Below, piece by piece: positions 52,673-63,983 of a DNA stretch of 64,000 nucleotides. The stretch's first letter is position 1. Each line of letters opens with the position of its first letter. The position numbers and the translations under genes are program-made. The notes beneath the pieces were generated by a model. The model saw only the letters and a list, made by a program, of their open reading frames with translations, was not told the origin of the DNA and ran no database searches. The stretch comes from Hofstenia miamia (lineage: Eukaryota > Xenacoelomorpha > Acoela), in the NCBI GenBank assembly GCA_004352715.1, contig SCFE01000001.1:1971948-2035947 (forward strand). Reading direction: 5' to 3'.

Positions 52673-54330
52673 TGAATGTACATGTCATGTGCATATTTCT
52701 GTATATAAAATGATATTGTATGCGTAATGAACTTCTTAAACTTAAAGGAAATTATGACCTTAAATTAAGAATAAATCAATTACAATAAATTATCTGGATT
52801 ATTTGACAATTTTTCTGTAACATATGCGACCAAATTTACGAAAATTTTTAGAAATAGACTTCAAACTATGATTTATTAACACCTTTCAGTGCATCATTAT
52901 TAAAGTATTATTGGAAATCCAATTGACTTATTGAGTCTCTTTATGCAGCGTTTCTCAAAGATGAAGCTAACTATGTCATTGAACAAAATTCAAAGATAAA
53001 ATAATTAATTTATGAACTAAATTTCGATGATACCGATTTCCTATTTGAATATTAGTTATGGTTTTAAGTGAAACATCTTATAAAATGGTATGACAAAAAA
53101 TAGTTATTTCCTAAGTAAAGTGCATGGTCAGGAGCAATTTAAAAAGTTTAGTCTATGAGTGAATAAAATCGTAGCAAAATATAACTATCTAAGTGAGCAA
53201 ATGATACTACAGTTAGAATAGATAAAGTTTCTGCATCAACTAAGTTGTTTATTTATTAACTGTGTTGCTATTTGGTTTTATTAAAAAAGAAACTGTATTC
53301 ATGAGGCATTCACAAGAATGCCAGAAGAAATTTATAAATACATCATAAAAAAATTATTTAAAATTAAGATATCGAACCATCGATGGGATAAAGCTGTTTT
53401 TTTATCGGGGTTTTCTTGTGATCAGAGATTTTTATTTAGCTCTTGAGTGTGTGGAAGTTGCACAAACTAGGTTATTTACCGGGCGAAAAAATAGAGCATT
53501 TTACAAAAAAGCGTTGACATAACATTAGTTTTCTGTTCAAAAGTGAATGGGCGAGGGCTTTTTTAAAACAATTAGGTTGCGTCGTCTCCAGATATTTTCA
53601 AATTGCTCAATTTGTGATAGCGAAATGCCATAGAGGTTATAGTTGTTCCAGTAGACAAATAGACCTGCTAAGAAATTGTCTTAGACACATTTGTTAAAGA
53701 TTATAATTTCCACAAAGCATATAATCTCGAGTTTCCCTTCATGATCAGCTTCTTTATATTAGGTTTATAAGATCATTGATTTCATTCAGGAACAAGTATA
53801 TTTTAAGTTTGACCTAATAATAATTATAAAGATTTATTATCCAAATATGGACACTAAACAGTAATATAAGAGAACAAAAATTACATTAATAATGTACATA
53901 AGGTACTCTGCAGAAATGACAGACATATTGTATATTTCGTACAATTATTATTAATAGAATAGTCAAATTTATTTAAGAAATGTTGTTGTAAGATATGATT
54001 ATGGATATACATAGCCAGAATAGCAACTATATTCAAATAAAGATCTGGTTGATTCTTTTCTTAAATATTTTGATTGAAGATTGTAAGGTTAGAAGAACGA
54101 AGGCAGTAGATATTCTAATATTATTTTTGCTAGTTGCAAATCATATTGGTCCTTCAAAAGTTTATTAAAATAGATTAAATCAAGTAACTGAAAATAGTAG
54201 GGTAGCGGAAGCATTTTAAGCGTATTAATTGTGATTTATAATAAAGACCTGTTAGTATCCACTTAAGCATCTTTGTTGTAAGCTTATATTTCATATTAGA
54301 CCCGAATTAAACATTTTTGGTCAAAGTTAA
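52671..54330. other. Intergenic DNA, nothing recognised
   Basis: AT-rich, no supported gene or repeat structure. Confidence 0.5.
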
Positions 54331-54487
54331 TGGGAAAAACTAACAGTATTGTAAAGTAAATGTTAAACTTTGTTAGGCCTGAATGTTCGAATGATAGATA
54401 TTTGCACGGAATTAGATTTTATGTACTTATCAAATACTCATATCTGTAGGAGTTTAATCTAACACTTCAATTCTAGTCGTTAACACC

Positions 54488-54784
54488 ATGCCAATTTCAA
54501 TGGAAGAGTACAAAGCAGCAATCAAATTGCATTCTGAAAAATTTCCCGATGAAATCAAGCCGTTTCTGGAGATGATTGAAAAATTAAGCAAAGAGCAATT
54601 AGAAGAAATGGAGCAGGTGGAACTGAAAGCTCTGAATGGTGATGAAGACGCTTTCAAAACAGTAAGGAAGTCATACGAAGAGTACAACATACACATCACT
54701 AAGGAAATGGAAGAGCATATGATTGAATGCTTCGATGCCAAACATCGCGAACCTTTACGAAACTTCCTTTCCAGATTGGAATAA
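54488..54784 (+). CDS. 98-aa acidic helical protein, family copy 3 (diverged paralogue)
   Basis: Intronless 98-codon frame, MPISMEEYKAAIKLHSEKFP to RNFLSRLE, about 91% identical in protein to the copy at 1785-2081 and in opposite orientation. The middle block EQLEEMEQVELKALNGDEDA and HITKEMEEHMIECFDAKHRE are unchanged between these copies. The 5' leader from about 54330 and the 3' flank to about 54900 are also homologous to the other copies. Upstream of the ATG the alternative longer frame of copies 1 and 2 is frameshifted, which supports the MPIS start. Seventeen substitutions without an indel or stop suggest that coding capacity has been kept. Function unknown. Confidence 0.62.
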   Translation: MPISMEEYKAAIKLHSEKFPDEIKPFLEMIEKLSKEQLEEMEQVELKALNGDEDAFKTVRKSYEEYNIHITKEMEEHMIECFDAKHREPLRNFLSRLE

Positions 54785-54899
54785 TTTTTTATATTATGCT
54801 TATGGTGGTAGTTTATTAAACAACTCGCTTTTTATTTATTTATTTTTTATATATTAAAAGTACACTAAACAACGAATCTTCATAGTGAAACGTTGGAAA

Positions 54900-55440
54900 A
54901 AGACAGTTTGAATTTATATCACTTAATTAAATTACTAAAATATTACATAAGCCTCTTCTTAAAGCAGATTATATTATAAACAACTCAATTGATTTAGTAA
55001 TACATCAGTTTGTGTCATACTAATTGTACAGATAAACACTAATATGAATTAACATTTATAGCGCATTCACATTTGTTTTGTTCAAATAAAATTTCCAATG
55101 TATACTACCTACATCTGTGCAGTCTTGATATCTTTAACATGTTATGACTTAGTTTTATAATACACATTACTTAAGCAGCCTGTTTTTATTAAGGGCAGGA
55201 AATGTTAATAAGAATCCTAGAAATAATATTCATGATAGCAATAAATTACGATCAGTGTGTAATAAGTTCTTTAAAAATGTTGACATAGACAACCTAAGTA
55301 CCAAAAGCACTTTTGATAATAGACTTGCACTAGTAGGTGTCATCTTCCTTGAGTGCATTTCAATTGCCCTGCAATGACGTAATGGCCATGTAGTAACTGA
55401 GCTTTCAGTATTGCACAGATGTAGTGGGGCCCATTTAAAG

Positions 55441-55480
<40 letters not shown>

Positions 55481-55590
55481 TTTAAATTGAAGTATATTTG
55501 AAAATACCATATCTAAGTAACCAAGTTGAGAAATTCAAAAAAAGGAGTGAGAAATACTAAAAATTACTAAGATCACCCCGATTTTTACAT
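54900..55590. other. Intergenic DNA with (TA)n
   Basis: Nothing recognised apart from (TA)n at about 55439-55477, which probably marks the truncated 5' side of the Penelope-like element. Confidence 0.5.
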
Positions 55591-55919
55591 ATTTTAAAAC
55601 AAAAGATATGTTTAATAACAAAGACAATTTCCCAAAAAACTTAGTTTCATCCCTAGTCTACAAATATACATGTGATGAGTGCGATAAATCATATATCGGT
55701 GAAACTAAGCGACATCTGGGAATAAGATCTAATGAGCATGTAAGAGGTCATCTGAATTCAGAAATTTTTACCCATCACCATCAAACTAAGGAAGATCAAT
55801 TTAAAATTTTACTAAGAACTAAACATCCGAAAATAGCAGAGGCAATATCTATAAAAGAAACAACAAAGGGTAAATTATTAAATCGACAACAAAGCATGAT
55901 GATCTTAAATTTATTCTAA
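55591..55919 (+). mobile_element. Penelope-like retroelement fragment, GIY-YIG endonuclease domain
   Basis: A frame from MFNNKDNFPKNLVSS to a stop at 55917-55919 reads as the C-terminal endonuclease of a Penelope-like element: VYKYTCDECDKSYIGETKRH with the CxxC pair and the YIG half of GIY-YIG, then Arg and His in IRSNEHVRG, FKILLRTKHPKIAEAISIKE and the terminal LLNRQQSMMILNLF. In intact elements this domain nicks target DNA for reverse transcription. The reverse transcriptase part is missing and the fragment starts close to a (TA)n tract. Confidence 0.88.
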
Positions 55920-56064
55920 GTGTATGTAATAAGATCATTTATATTTAGTGTAGTTTATAGTAAATTTATTTACCGCATATTTTGTAAACTTACGATGATG
56001 GTAACACATCGAAATCGATATTTAAGACTATCGTCACATTCAATATATATATATATATATATAT
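55920..56064. other. Short AT-rich spacer ending in (TA)n before a gap
   Basis: Non-coding; (TA)n from about 56043 to the first N at 56065. Confidence 0.9.
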
Positions 56065-57064
56065 NNNNNNNNNNNNNNNNNNNNNNNNNNNNNNNNNNNN
56101 NNNNNNNNNNNNNNNNNNNNNNNNNNNNNNNNNNNNNNNNNNNNNNNNNNNNNNNNNNNNNNNNNNNNNNNNNNNNNNNNNNNNNNNNNNNNNNNNNNNN
56201 NNNNNNNNNNNNNNNNNNNNNNNNNNNNNNNNNNNNNNNNNNNNNNNNNNNNNNNNNNNNNNNNNNNNNNNNNNNNNNNNNNNNNNNNNNNNNNNNNNNN
56301 NNNNNNNNNNNNNNNNNNNNNNNNNNNNNNNNNNNNNNNNNNNNNNNNNNNNNNNNNNNNNNNNNNNNNNNNNNNNNNNNNNNNNNNNNNNNNNNNNNNN
56401 NNNNNNNNNNNNNNNNNNNNNNNNNNNNNNNNNNNNNNNNNNNNNNNNNNNNNNNNNNNNNNNNNNNNNNNNNNNNNNNNNNNNNNNNNNNNNNNNNNNN
56501 NNNNNNNNNNNNNNNNNNNNNNNNNNNNNNNNNNNNNNNNNNNNNNNNNNNNNNNNNNNNNNNNNNNNNNNNNNNNNNNNNNNNNNNNNNNNNNNNNNNN
56601 NNNNNNNNNNNNNNNNNNNNNNNNNNNNNNNNNNNNNNNNNNNNNNNNNNNNNNNNNNNNNNNNNNNNNNNNNNNNNNNNNNNNNNNNNNNNNNNNNNNN
56701 NNNNNNNNNNNNNNNNNNNNNNNNNNNNNNNNNNNNNNNNNNNNNNNNNNNNNNNNNNNNNNNNNNNNNNNNNNNNNNNNNNNNNNNNNNNNNNNNNNNN
56801 NNNNNNNNNNNNNNNNNNNNNNNNNNNNNNNNNNNNNNNNNNNNNNNNNNNNNNNNNNNNNNNNNNNNNNNNNNNNNNNNNNNNNNNNNNNNNNNNNNNN
56901 NNNNNNNNNNNNNNNNNNNNNNNNNNNNNNNNNNNNNNNNNNNNNNNNNNNNNNNNNNNNNNNNNNNNNNNNNNNNNNNNNNNNNNNNNNNNNNNNNNNN
57001 NNNNNNNNNNNNNNNNNNNNNNNNNNNNNNNNNNNNNNNNNNNNNNNNNNNNNNNNNNNNNNNN
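56065..57064. other. Assembly gap of exactly 1000 N
   Basis: Run of N with (TA)n directly on both sides (56043-56064 and 57065-57098). True size unknown. Confidence 0.99.
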
Positions 57065-57100
<36 letters not shown>

Positions 57101-59372
57101 GAAGTAAGTAATGCATATACCAAAATTTTTTAATAAATCTAAATGAAAAATTTTTCTGTATATTACGTTCATAATTGGAGCTAAATTAATTACCGCCAGG
57201 ATATAGAAATATAGACATATATGATAGATGAAATAATATAATGTGATGTGAGTCGTTTTGATCAGTTAATTTGTCTTAGCAAACGTTGTTTTGATTTTTT
57301 AAAATTTAGCGGTTACCTTTTGTCAATTGTTTTATTAACACAACTATGGTAAAGATTTATCTGGTTCAGACCTACTTATTTTCGACATGAATTATATCCT
57401 GGGTCAGCATGTTAACATATCCATTTAACTAATCGGAATCATTGACTTCACTAGTCAATTCAAAGGATAGATATGTGTTTACACTGGTGCGACAATTGGC
57501 TAACAGCAATAACTATATTTATTTCGATCTACATGTAACATATCCACAGAGAAATTGATATAATTCGTTTGATAACAAGTATGAGAAAGGCTTGTTCTTC
57601 ACATATCTAATTTCTTCATGGGTTTAGAAATAATAATATATGCATATATTTATCTCGATTTTGACATTACTAAATTCTAGCTAAGAAGCAAAGATTTGAT
57701 GTAAGTGCACAGAGACCTATGTAAACCAAAGGGTTTTTTTAATCTTTTTCTTCAAAATTGTTTAAACGTTAATAGTTCATGAACTAATAAATATTTTCAA
57801 AATCCGCTAGAGCCACATAATAAAGGCAAACCAATACCGTTGTCATTGAGGGGACACTTGGGGCCACAAGAAATTCCATTTTTAAAGCGAATTTTCGGAC
57901 CTGATTTATTATTGATGAGTGAGGTATAATATCAATATCTACAGTTATTGTTCAAGAAGAATTTAAAAAATTACCATAAACGCATTTTGCTAAAATGTTA
58001 CAGTATTCTGTTTTTACAATTCTAATTTGATCTCAGAATCACATGTATTAAGGCATAGTTGTTATAATTGGATTTTGAAATCTTTTTTAATCTAAAAGTT
58101 TATTATCTTTAATCATTAACCATTTAGTAATTTATTTTGAGATCTATTAATATTCATGAATAATTTTTAAATTTGATTTAACTTATTATAGTCAATTATA
58201 AATTTGAAAGTTAAATTCCGCTTTTTGAATGATTTATGAAAAATGAAAATAGGCAAATTTAAAAAGGTTAACATCAACTTGCGATTCATTAATGAGTGAA
58301 CAATATCAATAATTTAAGGAGCTGCTGTAAACTATATTGTTTACCTTATCCTACAATCACCTGAAAAAACTGACCAAAGTTACATGAAATAATTTTAGAG
58401 CGATGAATATGTAAATTTTTTGGTACTATGCTCATTGAAAGTTTTTCTTCGTATAATGTGTAAATGAAACTAGTTGTTATACGTTTACATTTATTCTGCT
58501 TCGTTCTCTTTCACATTATTTTTAACGCTTGTCTTTGTAAATAGTTCTGGAGCCATGAACATTTGGATTTCAGAATATTTGTGTGATGCTGGGAAAATTT
58601 TGTGCTACCTAGGCAATGAAAAAACAAGCGGAAACCCACCCACTATTTTCATTTCAATTTTTAATTCCCTTTTAGCTTAATCCTCGAGACCTGCAGATTA
58701 GTGATGTGTCGGTTAATCTATTTTAATGCCCTTAGCTAATGCCCGTTAAAAAAATGTTTTACTCTTACCCACGCATACCCGTTTTGAACAAAATTCACTT
58801 GATTGTGTATAAAATTTTTACACCATTTTATTTAGAATTTGTTTTTGAAAGAAATCTTATTTAAAAATACATTTTCCAATTCAAAGTGTACCCGTACTCG
58901 CACATTGCTAATGCAGATATCAATTATCACCATTTTTGTAGTTGCTTAGGAATGGTTTCTGGAATAGTTTGCATCAGAGTTTTAACCTACATATTCTGCT
59001 TTGCAATGATTTGCAACTCTTCGATATTTTACTTTTGTCTTTAATATATATCGGATTGGAACTAATAAGAAATTATGTAGTGCAAAAAAATCATATCCAA
59101 AATACAAATTATAATCAGTATTGCAAAGCTTTTTTAATAGTCCATGTGTTATGGAATTGGAGAAAACATTTTTGGAATGAACTAAAAAATTTTCACGAAA
59201 ATGCTTTGTTCTTATACAAAGTAATGGAAATGTGTAATATCAGAATGTACATTTAATATCCGTCTTAGTATTTTGTACAAAGTATTTTCTTGTACATTTT
59301 GGATTTTACATTTAATCAAGGTTAGAGCCTTTACCCCCTTAATTATTTTAAAGATATCGGAAACTCTCATGA
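57065..59372 (+). repeat. Arm B of the large inverted repeat
   Basis: Reverse complement of 50187-52670 with scattered substitutions and one deletion of about 180 bp near 58535. It starts in (TA)n. The exon-like block at 57776-57923 has an in-frame TGA here. The 104-aa frame at 58942-59256 is unchanged from arm A. A related but diverged sequence reappears at 63750-64000, so this is a dispersed repeat family. Confidence 0.9.
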
Positions 59373-59621
59373 GGTAAGTGATTCATTTACAATGCGTGTG
59401 ATCACTGGAAGAGGCTTCTTGAAAACCCGAGGAGATTTTAAAATCATCGTGGGGATTGGCCCAAAAGTACAGCCAATCTCATTGCATCCCATAGCAATAG
59501 ATCTAACTTCCTGTTTAATTAGAGGCATGGACTCATTAAGTAAACAACTAGTGCAGGGTGCATTTCCCATGGGCGATATATCGACTTCAGCTGAAATCAA
59601 AACATCTTCAATATTCATTCT
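59373..59621 (-). mobile_element. LINE fragment, linker between endonuclease and reverse transcriptase
   Basis: Minus-strand open stretch to the gap edge. CTFGPIPTMILKSP followed by LPVITRIVNESLTS matches the L2/CR1-type LDPIPTxLLK...LPVITxIVNxSLxxG block that opens the reverse transcriptase domain. Truncated by the gap at 59622 and by the repeat arm. Confidence 0.75.
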
Positions 59622-60621
59622 NNNNNNNNNNNNNNNNNNNNNNNNNNNNNNNNNNNNNNNNNNNNNNNNNNNNNNNNNNNNNNNNNNNNNNNNNNNNNNN
59701 NNNNNNNNNNNNNNNNNNNNNNNNNNNNNNNNNNNNNNNNNNNNNNNNNNNNNNNNNNNNNNNNNNNNNNNNNNNNNNNNNNNNNNNNNNNNNNNNNNNN
59801 NNNNNNNNNNNNNNNNNNNNNNNNNNNNNNNNNNNNNNNNNNNNNNNNNNNNNNNNNNNNNNNNNNNNNNNNNNNNNNNNNNNNNNNNNNNNNNNNNNNN
59901 NNNNNNNNNNNNNNNNNNNNNNNNNNNNNNNNNNNNNNNNNNNNNNNNNNNNNNNNNNNNNNNNNNNNNNNNNNNNNNNNNNNNNNNNNNNNNNNNNNNN
60001 NNNNNNNNNNNNNNNNNNNNNNNNNNNNNNNNNNNNNNNNNNNNNNNNNNNNNNNNNNNNNNNNNNNNNNNNNNNNNNNNNNNNNNNNNNNNNNNNNNNN
60101 NNNNNNNNNNNNNNNNNNNNNNNNNNNNNNNNNNNNNNNNNNNNNNNNNNNNNNNNNNNNNNNNNNNNNNNNNNNNNNNNNNNNNNNNNNNNNNNNNNNN
60201 NNNNNNNNNNNNNNNNNNNNNNNNNNNNNNNNNNNNNNNNNNNNNNNNNNNNNNNNNNNNNNNNNNNNNNNNNNNNNNNNNNNNNNNNNNNNNNNNNNNN
60301 NNNNNNNNNNNNNNNNNNNNNNNNNNNNNNNNNNNNNNNNNNNNNNNNNNNNNNNNNNNNNNNNNNNNNNNNNNNNNNNNNNNNNNNNNNNNNNNNNNNN
60401 NNNNNNNNNNNNNNNNNNNNNNNNNNNNNNNNNNNNNNNNNNNNNNNNNNNNNNNNNNNNNNNNNNNNNNNNNNNNNNNNNNNNNNNNNNNNNNNNNNNN
60501 NNNNNNNNNNNNNNNNNNNNNNNNNNNNNNNNNNNNNNNNNNNNNNNNNNNNNNNNNNNNNNNNNNNNNNNNNNNNNNNNNNNNNNNNNNNNNNNNNNNN
60601 NNNNNNNNNNNNNNNNNNNNN
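59622..60621. other. Assembly gap of exactly 1000 N
   Basis: Run of N between the LINE fragment and the candidate terminal exon. True length unknown. Open frames spanning it are artefacts. Confidence 0.99.
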
Positions 60622-60636
60622 TATTCATTTTTGCAG

Positions 60637-60822
60637 ACAACAGAGCATATTTTTTGTCGTACAAGTTTTGTAAAGATCTTGGAGAAAATTTCAAAAAACT
60701 TAAATGAAGAATTTCAAGCATCTGCCTTAACCATTATTGCCAATATTCTACTTTCAAAACAAAGTCATAAAATTTCCAATGACAATTCATTACATTTAAA
60801 CAGAAAATTGTTGAAATTTTAG
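60637..60822 (+). CDS. Candidate 3'-terminal exon of an unrecognised gene
   Basis: A strong acceptor (atttttgcag) ends at 60636, followed by 61 codons and a TAG stop. It begins TTEHIFCRTSFVKILEKISK and includes LNEEFQASALTIIANILLSK. AATAAA lies about 12 bases after the stop, which suits a last exon. Upstream exons would be in or beyond the gap. Predicted helical, no family recognised. It could instead be part of a transposon. Confidence 0.4.
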   Translation, partial: TTEHIFCRTSFVKILEKISKNLNEEFQASALTIIANILLSKQSHKISNDNSLHLNRKLLKF

Positions 60823-60960
60823 TACAAACTTGTAATAAAAACATTTATATGTATAATTTAAGTGAAAATACGCATTTAATATTTTCTATATTCTGCTATT
60901 AGCCATTTAGATCATTAAAAATTTGTTTTAATATCAATACTAAATTAGTGTGAAATTCTA

Positions 60961-61913
60961 AGTTGGGCCTACGCTATTTTCAGAAGGGATTTGGTGACGA
61001 TGCCTGTATTATGTATTGCCTTGGTTATTACATAATAAAAATTTAATTAATTTGAGAAATATAGTCCCCTCCCGATGAAATGACTTGGTTCAAATGTTCC
61101 TGAAGCTTTTTGAGCTCCTTTACCACGTGGTTTCTGGTATGGGCCGGATCGAGTGCTGCACGGCCTTCATAAGCTCTTCAGGTCCATCAAACTGCTGTCC
61201 CCGCAACTCCATCTTGATATGGCGGAATAAAAACCTATCCAGGAGGTTTAAATCAGGGCTGTAAGGCGATTGTTTTACGATCTGGACCTTTCTAATAGCC
61301 AAAAACTGTTGAGTAAGTTAGGCTGAATGAGGACGAGCATTATCCATCTGGAAGAGGAGTTCATTCAACTTTACTTTGTTATTTCTGAGATTTTGAAACC
61401 GGTGTGCTGTTTCTTTCATGTAATTAATCATGTAATCTGCATTAACTGATTTCCCGTGGGGTAACATTGACAAAGAAAACCTCGTTGGTTTACATGTGAA
61501 ACTGATTAAAAACATAGTCTTTTGATTTGTTAACGTTTTCTTAACATGTGTTGGTTTTATTGTTTTTTTGGGAATCCAAACACGTCTCTTATCATTAAAA
61601 TCCCAAGAAAACCACGATTCGTCCTCCACCAGGTAGTTTGACGCCATATAGGTGATTCCTTTGGATATGAACAATTTTCGTACATGCACTAATTCGTTCT
61701 GCTTTATTCCTGTCCGACAGGTTATGAGGCACCCAGACAGCATACACCTTTCTGAGGTCTAACTTAATTGTTAGGATCTCATACACACATGATTTTGGTA
61801 TTTTTGTAAGCTCTTCGATATCACGGCATGACAAACAAAAATCTTCATCAATTAACCCTTTGATTTTTTAATGTTTGTTGCAGAAGATGTTGAAATTGGC
61901 CTTCCTGTAGTAG
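60961..61913 (-). mobile_element. mariner-B copy 2, broken mariner transposon
   Basis: Minus-strand transposase pieces: WVPHNLSDRNKAERIS (about 61720), VEDESWFSWDFNDKRRVWIP with the first catalytic Asp (about 61610), LLFQMDNARPHSA with the second (about 61330), and YSPDLNLLDRFLFRHIKMEL with the third (about 61250). A stop or frameshift separates the second and third Asp, another frameshift lies near the C-terminus (GGDYI), and the helix-turn-helix end is cut at the single N (61914). The probable terminal repeat agttgggcc at 60961 follows a TA. Same element as at 1-1156 and distinct from mariner-A. Confidence 0.87.
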
Positions 61914-62958
61914 NATTGTTAGTTGTAAAATGGTTCTATGAATTCAAAATGTAACATTAAATGAATATCCTGATGCATCATATTTACAACGCCATTATAC
62001 TTCAATTAAAAAAGAACAGTGTACAAAACTCCATCTGATTTAAAAACACCATAAATATGCATTTATATACAGTTTTTGCTTCCATAAAATATTTTTTGAG
62101 ACTTTGGACAATGATGTACATCTCCTGCAAATATTTTATATGCATGTCGCCAACTATTAAAGTTGCTGACAAGTGTCGAAATAGTTAAAGTAGTTAAAAT
62201 AGTTGGTGTTAAGATGAATAGGTTAGCTCTAAAAACAGTTATTCTTGCGTTTCAAGAATTTATAGATATTTTTAGATTTGGTCAAAACATCCTTTTTTCC
62301 GTTTCCTAGTCATTATCATATTGAATTATTTCGAATTTTTTTACATATAGCTCACTTTAATCATATGTAATTTATGCTTGTTTACAACCAAGACCTACTG
62401 CCATTTAATTAGGCCTTGGTCCAACACAGCCCCTTGCGTGGCACCTTTATTTGTAGTTTATGCAATCAGAAAATACGCCTCTTAGTTTAACACGTTGATG
62501 TCTTCCTCTGCAAAAACTGCTTATGAGTATTCTAGATTTCGAAGACTAGTCGTACACTGGCGCGAAAAAAAAATATCTTACGTTACGTACCAGCGGTGTA
62601 TGGCCAGCCTCAGGTATCAAAAGCCTTACTTAGATATAGTAAAGCAACGCTTTTGCTGATTTTGTTGCTTAGAAAAACCGAGGGCTTTCTATGCATACCA
62701 GTTACAGTTAAGTATTAATGATACTAAGACCATCACAAAACCCCTATTGATTTGGTAATATCACATTGAACTTTTCAAAAATTAATTGATTGGAGAACAT
62801 ATAATTTTTTCTAGCATAAGGTATTACATTTCTCATTGCAATTAGTTTAATCCTTTACTATGAAGATTCGTTATGTAGTGTACTTTCAGTATATGAAAAA
62901 CAACGTAAATAAAAAACGAGTTGTTTAATAAACTAACGCCATAAAAATAATATAAAAA
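61914..62958. other. Non-coding block with single-N joint; includes sequence missing from the first copy
   Basis: The N at 61914 replaces about 685 bp that is present in the first copy (about 800-1484). 61915-62047 equals 1485-1617. 62048-62793 has no counterpart in the first copy, where a single N stands instead. From 62794 the two copies align again. No gene seen. Confidence 0.8.
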
Positions 62959-63255
62959 TTATTCAAATCTGGAAAGAAAGTTCCGTAAAAGTTCGCGATG
63001 TTTGGCATCGAAGCATTCGATCATATGTTCTTCCATTTCCTTAGTGATGTGTATGTTGTACTCTTTGTATGACTTCCTTACTGTTTTGAGAGCGTCTTCA
63101 TTACCATTGAGAGCTTTCAGTTCCACCTTCTCCATTTCTTCTAATTGCTCTTTGCTTAATTTTTCAATCAGCTCCAGAAACGGCTTGACTTCATCAGGAA
63201 ATTTTTCAGAATACGATTTCATTGCCGCTTTGTACTCTTCTATTGAAATTGGCAT
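62959..63255 (-). CDS. 98-aa acidic helical protein, family copy 2
   Basis: Same 98-codon gene and orientation as at 1785-2081. I count 8 base differences in the coding part, 5 of them replacing amino acids, giving EMEKVELKALNGNEDALKT and SYKEYN where copy 1 has EMEQVELKALNGDEDAFKT and SYEKYN. Flanks are near-identical to copy 1. It is either an allele assembled twice or a very recent direct duplication. Function unknown. Confidence 0.6.
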   Translation of the reverse strand: MPISIEEYKAAMKSYSEKFPDEVKPFLELIEKLSKEQLEEMEKVELKALNGNEDALKTVRKSYKEYNIHITKEMEEHMIECFDAKHRELLRNFLSRFE

Positions 63256-63740
63256 GGTGTTAACGACTAGAATTGAAGCGTTCGATTGGATTCTTACAGA
63301 TATGAGTATTTGATAAGTACATAAAAATCTACATCCGTGCAAATATCTCTCACCCGAACATTCAGTCCTAACAAAGTTTAACATTTCCTTTACAATTAGT
63401 TTTTCTCATTTGTTTGATACAGCAAATATAGCAATCGTATTTCTCAATAATGAAGAATAACTCGTAGTATGCTTTAAGAATTGTCGATAATAGGTAGAAA
63501 AATAAAAAGCAGCTATTCTGTTTTTGTGGCTATTGCATTGATGCATTATTTTCTATGCCATGTATTTAGCCTTATTAGGCCAACTTTCACAGCATTTTGC
63601 ACCACCTCTAAAAAATATAAAAAATTATCGAAAATTTAAATAAAAAAGTTTCTAATTAAATAGAACCTTTTTGAGAGGGGCAGACGTACAAAGTCAAAAT
63701 TTTAAATTTTCACCTTATATAATGACCACCCTAATATATA
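63256..63740. repeat. Second copy of the 98-aa gene's 5' flank
   Basis: Closely matches 2082-2560 with small indels, including the mariner-like terminus gaccaccctaata next to TA repeats. No additional gene. Confidence 0.8.
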
Positions 63741-63947
63741 TATATTGTAGTAAGTATTACTGGCCTATTTTCCCTACTATTTAGCACCGGCCACCCACTT
63801 AGATGAAGAAAATATTTTAAAGCAAGGCCATATTTTCTCTCCCGATATTGTAAAAAATGCCTACATCAAAAAATTTTAATAAATCTGTACAAAATTTTTT
63901 TCTTAGCGCCGGATATACGCTATGTATCAACAAATTAATTAGCGCCA

Positions 63948-63983
<36 letters not shown>

